The translations under genes were made by a program, and so were the position numbers. Positions 45,901-55,600 of a DNA stretch of 64,000 bases are shown here, piece by piece (position 1 is the first letter of the stretch; the number at the start of each line of letters is the position of its first letter). The notes beneath the pieces are model-generated. The model did not search any database. It was not told the DNA's origin and worked only from the letters and a program-made list of their open reading frames with translations. Source of the DNA: Mycteria americana (taxonomy: Eukaryota > Chordata > Aves > Ciconiiformes > Ciconiidae); assembly GCF_035582795.1 (NCBI RefSeq), contig NC_134390.1, positions 2,185,560 to 2,249,559 of the forward strand, written 5' to 3'.

Positions 45901-48900
45901 ACCCCGGGGGGGTGACAGCCGCAGGCGCGTGCCGGCATGAGACGGACCCACGAGGGGCGGGAGCGTGCGGCGGGGGGAGGCGTGCGGCCACGCGCGTGGA
46001 CGGGCGGGCGTGCAAGGGGGTGCGCACGGGGAGGGGGGGGGCCAAGCATGCGGGGGGGTGCGGGGGGGGGGGTGTGCTCGGCGCACACGCGGGCTCGCGA
46101 GGCCCGGGCGGTCTCCGTTCCTCTCCCCTCCGCAGACACGGGGGACGCGCCACGGGACACGGCTCCGGGGAGGGTGGCACACGGGGACGCCGGCACACGG
46201 GGACGCCGACGCCGTCGGCCCTTACGAACCCAGGTAGCTATTCTGGGCCACGTCGCCGGCCGCGCCGGGCACCTTCTCGCCGGGCTGGGGGGTTTTGTAG
46301 ACCAGCTGGTCGGGGTCTGAGCTATCAACGTTTGTCACAAAGAGCAGCCCTGCGCCGCGGCCGGGCGGGAGAGAAAGAGAGAGGGGCGTCAGGGCGGGCA
46401 CCGCGGCCGGGGCGGGCCGGAGCCGGGCGGCGGGGCCAGGGAGGCGGCGACGGGTCCCCCGCGCCGTGCCGCGCCGTGCCGTGCCGTGCCGTGCCGCCGC
46501 GCCCGGGCTCCGCCGTGCCCGTACCGAAGTAGCTGTTGGCGGGCACGGGGATGAGCGAGGGGTCCTGGTCCTTCTCGCCCCCGGCTTCGTAGGGCCCGTC
46601 GTCGTAGCGCAGCAGGTCGAGGGAGCTCTGGTTAAGCAGCTCCACGCGCAGGTTCCCTGCCGAACCGAGGAGGGGTGAGGGGGGCCGGGGTGGGGACCCC
46701 CCCGGGGACCCCCCTGCTGCCTGGGGACAAAGGGGCCGGAGCCGCCCCACGGCGCCGCGCTCGCCGGTGTGGCTGGGGGTGAGTGTGAAGAGCCAAGGTG
46801 CCGGCGTGTCATCCCGACACGCGGACACGCCAGGGCACGCGCGCCGCGCGTGAGCGCAAGGGGTTATACGCGCTGCGCGCGTGGGCACGCAGCCATACGC
46901 ACGCACGCAGTCATACGGCACGCACACACGCGTGCTCACACCCCCAGCACGCACAGCCACGCGTGCACACTCATAGCACACGCACACACGCGTGCTCACA
47001 CCCACAGCACGCACAGCCACGCGTGCACACTCATCCCACCCGCACACACGCGTGCTCACACCCACAGCACGCACACCCACGCGTGCACAGTCATCGCACA
47101 CGCACACACGCGTGCTCACACCCACAGCACGCACAGCCACGCGTGCACAGGCATCGCACACGCACACACGTGTGCTCACACCCACAGCAGGCACAGCCAC
47201 GCGTGCACACTCATCCCACACGCACACACGCGTGCTCACACCCACAGCACGCACAGCCACGCGTGCACACTCATCCCACACGCACACACGCGTGCGCTCA
47301 CACCCCCAGCACGCACACCCACGCGTGCACACTCATCCCACACGCACACACGCGTGCTCACACCCACAGCACGCACACCCACGCGTGCACACTCATAGCA
47401 CACGCACACACATGTGCTCACACCTACAGCACACACACCCACGTGTGCACAGGCATCGCACACGCACACACGTGTGCTCACACCCACAGCACGCACACCC
47501 ACGTGTGCACAGGCATCGCACACGCACACACGCGTGCTCACAGCCACAGCACGCACACCCACGCGTGCACACTCATCCCACACACACACACGTGCTCACA
47601 CCCACAGCACGCACAGCCACGCGTGCACAGTCATCGCACACGCACACACGTGCTCACACCCACAGCACCAACACCCACGCGTGCACACTCATCCCACACG
47701 CACACACGCGTGCTCACACCCACAGCACGCACACCCACGCGTGCACACTCATAGCACACGCACACACATGTGCTCACACCTACAGCACACACACCCACGT
47801 GTGCACAGGCATCGCACACGCACACACGTGTGCTCACACCCACAGCACGCACACCCACGTGTGCACAGGCATCGCACACGCACACACGCGTGCTCACAGC
47901 CACAGCACGCACACCCACGCGTGCACACTCATCCCACACACACACACGTGCTCACACCCACAGCACGCACAGCCACGCGTGCACAGTCATCGCACACGCA
48001 CACACGTGCTCACACCCACAGCACCAACACCCACGCGTGCACACTCATCCCACACGCACACACGCGTGCTCACACCCACAGCACGCACACCCACGCGTGC
48101 ACACTCATAGCACACGCACACACGCGTGCTCACACCCACAGCACGCACACCCACGCGTGCACACTCATAGCACACACACACACGCGTGCTCACACCCACA
48201 GCACGCACACCCACGTGTGCACACTCATAGCACACGCACACACGTGTGCTCACACCCACAGCACGCACACCCACGCGTGCACAGTCATCGCACACGCACA
48301 CACGCGTGCTCACACCCACAGCACACACAGCCACGCGTGCACAGTCATCGCACACGCACACACGCGTGCTCACACCCACAGCACACACAGCCACGCGTGC
48401 ACAGTCATCGCACACGCACACACGTGTGCTCACAGCCACAGCAGGCACAGCCACGCGTGCACAGTCATCGCACACGCACACACGCGTGCTCACAGCCACA
48501 GCACGCACACCCACGCGTGCACAGTCATCGCACACGCACACACGCGTGCTCACACCCACAGCACGCTCACGCCCACGTGCTCGCGCCCCCCACGTGCACG
48601 CAGCCACATGCTCACACCTATAGCGTGCTCACACGCAGCACACAGGCACCCGTACGCTCACACCCACGGCTTGCACCCCCACCGCCCACCACCTCGCGCG
48701 CCTGCCCAGGCAGGAACACGCACCCACGCGCGCGCCCGCGCAGCCCCGCGCCCGTACCCTCGCCCAGCCCGGGGGGCCCCGGCCGCCCCCGCCCTCACCC
48801 TTCCAGTTGTAGGTGCCGGGGGCCCCGAAGAGGATGTAGTGGTGGTCGGGGCTGAAGGCAGCGGCCAGGCCCTGCTGGCAGGAGCCGAAGCGGTCGTGGC

Positions 48901-51869
48901 CCTGCGGCCGCCCCTCGCAGAACTTCCACTCGCCCCCGTCCAGCTCGTCCCGCACCCGCAGGTCCTGGCTCAGCACGAAGCAGCGCCCGATCACGTCCCG
49001 CGTCTCCAGGGGCTGCCGCACCCGGTGCCGCGCCTCGTACAGGTGGGCGCAGGTCTGCGTGCGGGGAGGGGGTTCAGGCGGTGCCGGGGGACCCCCCCCT
49101 GTAGCCCTCGCCACCGTTCCCCCCGCCGGTGCTCACCACGATCTTGCCGCCGGCACCTTGGCTCTTCACGCTCACCCCCAGCCACTGGTTCTCCTTGCTC
49201 TCCCGCTGCAGGTCCACTGGTGGGGACGGGCAGCGTCAGCCCCGCCGGGACCCCCAGGGCAGGGAGCCGGGGGGGGGCCCCCGCAGACCAAGCACCCCCG
49301 GGCGCACGCCTCACCTCCCTCGTCGATGGGCACCCGCCAGCAGTCGGAGAGCTCGGGGGTCAGCGGGCAGGCGAAGAGCCCCCCGGTCCGGTTGGCACCT
49401 TGGCTGGGCAGCGCCGGCGCCTGGGGAGCCCCCACCAGCAACCTGCCGCGGCAGGGACCCCCCCGTCAGGGCGTGGGGGGCGGCTCCCGGCACCCCCCGC
49501 GAGCCCCGGCCATGCACAAGCGGGCACGAGCGACGCTGGGTTTGCACACCCGGTCCCGCCACCCGGCCGGAGCTGCCGGAGCACCCGTGTCCCCGCCGCC
49601 CCCACGCAGCTGTCCCCGCACCCCCGCACCGATTTCACGCCGCTGGCCGTGCCGGCGTGGTGCGTGCCCGGCGCGGTGCCAGCCGGCCCAGCCGAGCAGC
49701 TGCAGCCCCAGCGCGGCTGTTGCCAGGCCTCAGCCGCAGCTCGGCGCACGTGTGGGCAGGGGAGGGGGCGCAGGAGGTGACGCACACCCGGACCCCCGCT
49801 CCTGCCCCGTCACTGCTCTGTGTACCCCTGTGCAGGGTGCAGCAGGGTTGGGGGCACCCTGACCCCCACCCAGACCCCCACCCTGCGCAGCCCTCCCCAA
49901 GGGGACGGGGCTCGCTCCTCTGTCGGACAAGTGCCGAGCTGCCGGTGGCTCCTCGGTGGCCGCGGGGCACCTGCGGCCACCCCCAGCCCCTCTCCCCGGG
50001 GGACGGTGGCCTCAGGACGCGAGGGAGCCCCGGGGGGTGGCGGAGAGGCAGAGCCGGTAAAAATAAACTGGAATTCACTCAAAATAACCCTGCAGCAACA
50101 TGCCCAAAAAAGGAGGGAGCCAGACGGAGGCCCAGGAGTGCTCCCCGTGCCAGGGCACCGGGCACTGCCCGGGGTGCCAGGGCCAGGGGACCGTGTAAGG
50201 AGCCCGTGGGGCTAAACCCGTCCCCGAGCCCTGCCGGGGACCGGAGGGGACGGGCAGGGGGACACCGGCGCGGTGCCGGCAGGGCAGGGCCCAGCGCCGT
50301 GCCAGCGGCTCCGCAAACACCTGCCCGGGAGCTGGGGCACCGGGGAGCCAAAATATCCCTCCCGACGCCAAGAATGCGGAGAGGGCGGCTGCCATGGCCG
50401 GGTGGCTTCGGCCGGCGCCACCGGCCTGGCGGGGGACGGGGACGGGCGGCGGCGAGCCGGGGCAGCGGGGACAGGGAGGGTGGCTGAGGCCTCGCGAGCG
50501 GGTGGGGAGGCGCGGGCAACAGCGCCCTGAGACCGGCCCGCTCCAGGGGTCCCCATCGCTGAGCCCCCCGCCAGCAGCCCGAGCCCCCAGGGGGCCACAG
50601 GTGCCAGGGGGGCCACAGGGGCTGGAGTCCACGGGGGCCACAGGGGCTGGGGTCCATGGGGGCCACAGGGCTGGGGTCCACGGGCCACAGGGGCTGGGGT
50701 CCATGGGGGCCACAGGGCTAGGGTCCACAGGGGACACGGGTCACAGGGGCTGGGGTCCACAGGGGACACAGGGCTGGGGTCCACGGGGGACACAGGGGCT
50801 GGGGTCCACGGAGTCCACGGGGGCTGGGGTCCACGGGGGACACAGGCCACAGGGGCTGGGGTCCATGGGGGCCACAGGGCTAGGGTCCACAGGGGACACA
50901 GGCCTGGGGTCCATGGGGTCCACGGGGGACACAGGACACAGGGCTGGGGTCCATGGGGTCCATGGGGGACACAGGGGCTGGGGTCCACGGAGTCCATGGG
51001 GGCTGGGGTCCATGGGGTCCACGGGGGACACGGGACACAGGGGCTGGGGTCCATGGGGGACACAGGGCTGGGGTCCATGGGGTCCACGGGGGACACAGGG
51101 GACACAGGGGCTGGGGGCCACGGGGGCCACGGGGCTGGGACGGCAGCGGCGGCTGCCCTGGCATGCACCGGGTGGGCGTTTGCCAGCTCAGCGGCCAGCG
51201 GGCGCGGGGGAGGCGGCGGCAGGGCCGGGGGGCCCGGCGGGGGGGTCCCTCTGCCCGAGCACCCCGAGGCTGCGCTCGGGGCATCGATCGCCCCCCCCCG
51301 ACCCCCCCCCCCCGGCTCCTGCTGAATAATTCAGAAGGGCAGCGCAGGCGGCGGGGCCCCGTGCCCGTCCCCGTCCCCTCGGGTCTCCAGCCCGGTTGCA
51401 GTCCCGGCACCCCCAAGCCCGGGGAGCGGGCGGCGGAGCCCCGAGGGGCGGGGGGGAGCCCCGGGCTGCCGGTCCCCGTTCAGCGGGGACGCGGGGACAC
51501 GGACACGGGACACGGCACAGACCCGAGGAGGGGGCACGGAGCGGGGGGGAGACCCGGACCCGGACGCGGGGCAGGACCCGCGGGGACAGCCCGGCTGCCC
51601 GGCTGGGGGGGGGGGGGTGTCCCCGGCTCCCCGCGCCCCTCCCGGCCCCGGGGACGGGGATCCGGCCCCCCCCCCCCCCCCCCGGCTCCCCGCACTCACC
51701 AGCCGGCCGGCTCGGGGCTGAGCTGCCGGTGCAGAGCCACGGCGAAGCCGAAGAGGCTGCCCTTGTCGCCGTCCTTCAGCAGGGTGCTGGTGGCATCCAG
51801 GTTGAAGGCTGAGCTCGCCAGCAGCCGCAGGCAGAGCCAGGGCAGCCACAGCCGCCGAGCCCCCGCCAT
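38582..51869 (-). CDS. ITGA7: ITGA7, integrin alpha-7 (27 coding exons, alternative X1/X2 and A/B)
   Basis: Laminin receptor alpha subunit of muscle, partner of integrin beta-1. Minus exons: 51869-51700, 49442-49315, 49216-49137, 49054-48799, X1 46656-46525, X2 46349-46230, 45043-44836, 44698-44505, 44343-44255, 44171-44044, 43801-43706, 43607-43546, 43422-43253, 43036-42866, 42758-42646, 42560-42362, 41865-41782, 41707-41628, 41488-41411, 41315-41213, 41031-40855, 40778-40686, 40229-40116, 40024-39926, 39846-39721, A 39406-39294, B 38764-38582. X1+X2+B gives 1150 aa (human about 1181). Signal peptide 1-21 precedes FNLDAT. FG-GAP calcium loops include [20 protein letters not shown] and [10 protein letters not shown]. 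The transmembrane helix ([19 protein letters not shown]) is near residues 1064-1085, followed by GFFRR (B) or GFFKR (A). The mammalian RRRR processing site is absent; exon 22 has GERRRN instead. ITGA3 and ITGA6 were rejected on X1/X2 sequence and neighbours. Confidence 0.96.
38917..39110 (+). repeat. 62-bp tandem repeat between ITGA7 exons A and B
   Basis: Units of about 62 bp built on gcaccgcaaaccctcgcacg alternate with gttcgggcacggcaaacc. About 2.5 copies are clear, and decayed copies run on to 39230. It lies in the intron that separates the two alternative tail exons. Confidence 0.7.
39294..39406 (-). CDS. ITGA7: ITGA7 exon A: cytoplasmic tail A (113 bp)
   Basis: The acceptor (ccag) precedes TGCGGCTTCTTC, giving [20 protein letters not shown] and then [17 protein letters not shown]. 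The donor is gtaacg at 39293-39288, so the exon is 113 bp (not a multiple of three) and shifts exon B into its second frame. If that donor is not used, the frame ends at TAA 39292-39290, which overlaps the donor. LQPSA is shared with mammalian alpha-7A (VQPSA), which supports homology. Confidence 0.85.
39440..39660 (+). repeat. Short GC-rich repeat in ITGA7 intron 25
   Basis: Imperfect arrays of cacggcacggctggggtgg and gcgtggcatggcgtggcac modules between the transmembrane exon and exon A. Confidence 0.65.
40230..40685 (-). repeat. ITGA7: In-frame, stop-free minisatellite intron of ITGA7 (intron 22)
   Basis: The whole 456-nt intron lies between exon 22 (phase 0) and exon 23 (phase 0). It has a multiple-of-three length and no stop in the reading frame. 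Most of it (about 40255-40680) is a 16-18 bp C-rich minisatellite on the plus strand (ccccaggagcgggtgccc, ccccagcagcaggggta). Read in frame with ITGA7 it would encode Gly/Thr/Pro-rich repeats such as [19 protein letters not shown]. Donor gtgcgt and acceptor cccgcag are both acceptable, so it is most likely still an intron. Confidence 0.75.
41930..42345 (+). repeat. Minisatellite in ITGA7 intron 16
   Basis: C/A-rich units of about 30-35 bp, each containing ctgcaccccc(g)ggaccacccc and atccccatccc variants, between exons 16 and 17. Confidence 0.75.
43075..43252 (+). repeat. Hexanucleotide microsatellite (GGGGAT/GAGGAT)n in ITGA7 intron 13
   Basis: Runs of ggggat interrupted by a block of about nine gaggat units, ending one base before the exon 13 donor (43252). 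On the transcribed minus strand it reads as ccccat/atcctc and encodes long Pro/His or Ser/Pro shadows. Confidence 0.9.
45862..45897 (+). repeat. 36-bp poly-G run in ITGA7 X2-exon 7 intron
   Basis: An unbroken run of 36 G on the plus strand (poly-C in the ITGA7 RNA). It is long enough for quadruplex or i-motif structure and for length polymorphism or sequencing error. Confidence 0.9.
46230..46349 (-). CDS. ITGA7: ITGA7 alternative exon X2 (120 bp)
   Basis: Encodes [19 protein letters not shown] onward to QNSYLG, 40 residues, phase 1-1, so it can be skipped without a frameshift. Mammalian X2 is also 40 residues. The donor needed for the conserved length is the poor gttcgt (46229), with a stronger gtaagg five bases further in that would change the frame. 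Confidence 0.85.
46525..46656 (-). CDS. ITGA7: ITGA7 alternative exon X1 (132 bp)
   Basis: Encodes [20 protein letters not shown], then [12 protein letters not shown] and ends PVPANSYFG; 44 residues, phase 1-1. It matches the mammalian X1 exon ([18 protein letters not shown]) in sequence and length. In mammals X1 and X2 are used alternatively between propeller repeats III and IV and change laminin isoform preference. Confidence 0.88.
46890..48620 (-). repeat. 60-bp minisatellite with 356-bp higher-order unit in ITGA7 intron 4
   Basis: About 28-29 copies of a 60-bp unit containing cacgcacacacgcgtgctc and acgcgtgcac. Single-base variants (acgcgt/acgtgt, acagcacgc/acagcaggc) mark a recent duplication: 47414-47769 and 47770-48125 repeat with a period of 356 bp (six units less 4 bp). 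It is almost entirely alternating purine-pyrimidine (CA/CG). Because 60 is a multiple of three, frames stay open for hundreds of codons on both strands; these are not genes. Confidence 0.92.
50057..50066. promoter_or_regulatory. MEF2-like site in ITGA7 intron 1
   Basis: gtaaaaataa contains the MEF2 core taaaaata in an AT-rich island (about 50055-50105) surrounded by GC-rich DNA. ITGA7 is a muscle gene, so a MEF2 site would be expected; this is inference from a short motif. Confidence 0.3.
50560..51140 (+). repeat. Minisatellite in ITGA7 intron 1
   Basis: About 22 units of roughly 24-30 bp built from ccacaggggctggggtcca, separated by tgggggccac or cgggggacac. It fills a quarter of the first intron and produces false open frames on both strands. 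Confidence 0.85.
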
Positions 51870-52170
51870 GCCGCCGCTCCCCGCCGCTCCCCGCCGCCCC
51901 CCGGCTCCGGCCGCCGGCGAGGAGGAGCACGGGTGGCCGAGGAAGCACGGCCCCCGCCCCGCCCGCCGCGGGCTGGGTCCCCCCGGGTGTCACCGCCCGG
52001 GTGTCACCGCCCGGGTGGCTCAGCCCCGGGCAGGGAGAGCACCGCGGCCCGCAAAGGTGCCCCCGCACCCCGCACCCCGGGATCGCCGCACCCCGGCATC
52101 GCCGCGCGCCGCAGCCGGACCGCAGCGCGGTGCACCCGTCACCCCACGCTGCACGGTGCGTCACCCCCAC
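51870..52170 (-). promoter_or_regulatory. ITGA7: ITGA7 promoter/5'UTR region
   Basis: GC- and CpG-rich sequence immediately upstream of the ITGA7 ATG (51869-51867). There is no TATA box in the first 250 bp. The Met is followed by a clear signal peptide ([19 protein letters not shown]), which fixes the start. Confidence 0.5.
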
Positions 52171-52174
52171 GTCG

Positions 52175-52645
52175 CAGCGCGTGGCACCCCGTATCTCAGT
52201 GCGTGGCACCCCACGTCACAGCATACAGCACCCTATATTGCAGTGCCTGGCACCCTATATCTCAGTGCACAGCACCCCATATCGCAGCACGCAGCACCCC
52301 ATGTCGCAGTGCGTGGCACCCCATGTCGCAGAGCGTGGCACCCCATATCTCAGCGCATGGCACCCCATATTGCAGTCTGTGGCACCCCACACCGCAGCAC
52401 GTGGCACCCCATATCGCAGCGCGTGGCACCCCATATCGCAGTCTGTGGCACCCCATATCTCAGCGCATGGCACCCCATATCTCAGCGCATGGCACCCCAT
52501 ATCTCAGCGCGTGGCACTGCATGTCGTAGTGCGTGGCACCCCATATCGCAGCACGTGGCACCCCATATTGCAGTCTGTGGCACCCCACATCTCAGCACGT
52601 GGCACCCCACACCGCAGCGCGTGGCACCCCACGCCGCGCAGACCA
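52175..52645 (+). repeat. 22-bp minisatellite upstream of ITGA7
   Basis: About 21 head-to-tail copies of a 22-bp unit, agtgcgtggcaccccatatc followed by two variable bases. The variants agcacgtggc, agcgcatggc and agtctgtggc alternate. It starts about 300 bp upstream of the ITGA7 ATG. Confidence 0.9.
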
Positions 52646-55600
52646 GCGCTGCCCACACGCGGAGGCAGACGTCGACGCCCCCGGCCCAGCCCCGGCCGAC
52701 GCTGCGGGGAGATCTCCCCGTCCAGGCACAGCCCCGGGGGCGGGGGGGGTGGGGGGGGCCCCCCCCAGGGCTCCCCGGCCCCCAACCGCTGCTCACCCCC
52801 CTCCAGCGCTGCTGAAACGGGGCCACGTCCCCCAGGGCCGGGCACAGCACCCGGGCGGGGCGGCAGGGGTTCCCCGGGCGGGGGGCGATCGCCCACCCCC
52901 GGACCCTCTGCGAGGCGGGGTGGGGTTCACGGGAGGTCTGCCGAGCTCGCTGTGCCACGACTGCCGTCGGCCTCTGCGCGGCCGTCACCAAGAGGCGACG
53001 CCCCAGCACCCCGACACCCCGATACCCCGTCACCTGCGGCGATACCCCCCCCCGGCACAGCCGCCATGGTGGTGGGGGGGGCAATTTGCCATCCCGGTAG
53101 CGGCTCCCCAGCACCGTGGCCGTGCTCACGGGGACGGCCGTGGGGACACGGCGGTGGCAAGGGGACCGGGACAACCCCTCTGGCTGCTGCCATGGGGACA
53201 GACTCCTGCCAGGCCCCCCAACCTCCTCCACCCTCGGGCTGGGAGAGGAGCAACCCCCCCGCACCCCAAAACGAGAGGAGCAGCAGCAGGAGCGGGACCC
53301 GCGCCCCCCCGCGCCGAAGGGGCCGGTGCCTTCGCAGGCTCCCAGGGGACGAGGGGGGGCCAGCGGTGCCGGCCCAGCAGGACCCCACCAGCAGCAGGGC
53401 CGGGTCCCGCGGGAGCGGTCGTGGCTCGAGCGCGGCCCCGTGCCCCAAAGGGCAGCTTGGGGGGCGGGGGAGGGAAAGGGGGGGCTGTCATATTTTCCGG
53501 CACGCTGGCTATTTTTAACCGCTCCCGCTCTCCAAAGGCCTGTGAAGATATTTGGGAGCTGGCAGGGCCGCTCCGGCCGTGTGAATGAGCTCCAGCTCCG
53601 TGCTGGACGCAGGAACAGTCCTTCACCCCAACCTCCTCCTCCTCCTCCTCGCTGCCGGCCGGCCCCGCGTTTGGGGGGGGGACGAGGACAGGACCAAGAG
53701 GGTCCGTGCCCCCCAGCTCGCCCCCCGCCTGGCCGCCGTCCAGCCCTCCCCACGCTCGCCCCTTCTTCCCCCTTTTGCAGCCCAAATCCCTTCCCACCGT
53801 CCCCATCGTCACGCTCCTGACGTGGGAAAGGGCCGATCCCTGCCTGGGAGCGGAGGACGGGAACAGACCCGGTCCCCGGGGGCTGCTCAGCCTCCCGCCG
53901 CCCCCCCCGCGCCCCGTCGCCCACCCGGCAGGGGAGCACGGAGCTCCCCGCCAGCTCTGCCGCGCAGCCGCTGCCCGACGGCGAGGACGGCATCGCACGA
54001 GCGTCGGGCCGAGTACAAACAGAAAGGAAGGGGGTCGCGGCCGGGAAGCCAGATGAGCAGCCGCTCTAGATACAGACGTGATTTGGGGTCCCGGTGCCGT
54101 CCCTCAGCACAGAGGGGACCCCCAAAAAATCTGATCAAGGCTTCAGGGTGCCCACGAGCAGGGGGAGGAGAGACGGGACCCCCGCGCCCATCCCCAGCTC
54201 GCTCTGCCGCCCGGCTCCCAAAGCGACCACCTCGGGGCACCGCACGCTCAAGCCTCCCTCCTCCCCACCCAGCCTCCAAATCCGCTTTGTTTTCCCTCAA
54301 ACGGACCCAAACCCGAGCGCGATCCCGAGGCCGGGGAGCCCTGGCCACGGGGGAGCCCGCCCTGCACCCCGAGCGGCGCCGCTCAGCTCCGTGCACGGCC
54401 ACGGCGTGGGCCCGGCCGGGAGCTCAACGCGCTCCCCGCGCCGAGCCCGGTAACGTGCCGCAGAAGCCAGCTGCTCCGGATTAGCGACAGCAGCTCTCCG
54501 GAGGCCTGGCCCCCCCGAGCCCAGCGGGTCGGGGATTTCCAACCCCAAAACCGCCTCGTTAATGGACTACAGGACACTGCCCACCTCGGGGCTCCCGGCC
54601 TCGTCCCACCCTGGCACCAGCTGCCGGCGATTGGGTTTCAGCAGAGCCGGCTTTGCCGCACGCGGCGCGGCACAAGCAGGCGCTGCCGTCGCTGCCCCCG
54701 GATGAGCCGGCAGCGAGAGCGGGAGCCTGGGCGCTCCCAGCGTCACGGCAGACTTTGTCATCCCTCTCCGCGCCATCTCGAGAGAATTTTCTTTTCGGTG
54801 CAAGGACCAACTTCCAAATGCGGCGGGGTTTGCTGGGGAGCGCTCCCCCCGGCCCGGCTCGCGGCAGGACGCCGTTCCCGGCAGCCCAGGCACGAAGCGC
54901 GGGGGCTTTCACTGCCGGAGGGGGGGGAAAACCCAGCAGCAACTCTCGTGTCAGAGGAAAACTCCTTGTTGGGAGGATTGCCTTTGCTCCACGCCCTGGA
55001 TTTGAACCCTGAGCTCCCAGAAGCCGCAGCCTCACCCCCCCGGCCCCCGCATCGCGCGGCCGAGACGGGGGGAGCACGCGGCGGGGGGCTGCGGGGCCGA
55101 GCTCCCCAACGCGCCCAAGGACAGCGGGGCCCGGGGATTACGCGGGGACGTCCTCGTCCCGCTCCCGCGGCCAGGGCAGGGTCCGCCGCAGGAGCCTCGC
55201 CGAGGCTTTTGCGGGAGCAGGAGCCGAAAGCGGGAGGGTGGGAGAGCGGGGAAGCGCTGCCCCGGGCGTAGAAACAGCCGGAGCCGGGGAGCGGCGAGGT
55301 CCGGGAGCGGAGCTCAGGCAGGGCGAGGACGGGACCCACCGCTCGCTTCCGCGTGGATGGAGGGAGGGAAACGCTCCCGACGGCTCCCCCGGCACGGCCA
55401 AACCGCCTCACCAGCACCGTTAACTCTGTGAAGGGCCGAATTGAGCCCAGGCTCCCTCGGCACGAGAGGAGGGAGGACGAGGGAGGCGGCGGAGCCACGC
55501 GCGGGAGCGGCTCCTGCGCCCGCAGCCCGGGCTGGTCGTGCCTCTCGGGGCAGACGCAAGCGTATTTCGCCATCGCTCCCGGCAGCGTCGGCAAAGGAAG

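Noticed and set aside
46890-48620. Regularly spaced repeats that could suggest a CRISPR array
   Set aside because: Units are contiguous with no unique spacers, and the genome is vertebrate; it is a minisatellite.
47414-49780. A 788-codon open frame (+) with His/Thr-rich 20-residue repeats
   Set aside because: It is the 60-bp minisatellite of ITGA7 intron 4 read through (60 is a multiple of three) and then antisense ITGA7 exons 2-4. Several frames are open equally, as expected of a tandem repeat, and no start or splice context supports it.
38582-51869. Assignment to ITGA3 or ITGA6
   Set aside because: X1 and X2 exon sequences, the A/B tail arrangement and the BLOC1S1-RDH5 neighbours all fit ITGA7 better.
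52482-53993. Frames of up to about 500 codons upstream of ITGA7
   Set aside because: They lie over the 22-bp minisatellite and GC-rich intergenic DNA, overlap each other on both strands, and show no protein motif.
53585-54484. A 299-codon Ser/Arg/Pro-rich frame beginning MSSSSVLDAG
   Set aside because: No domain, no splice support, and codon content simply follows local GC composition.
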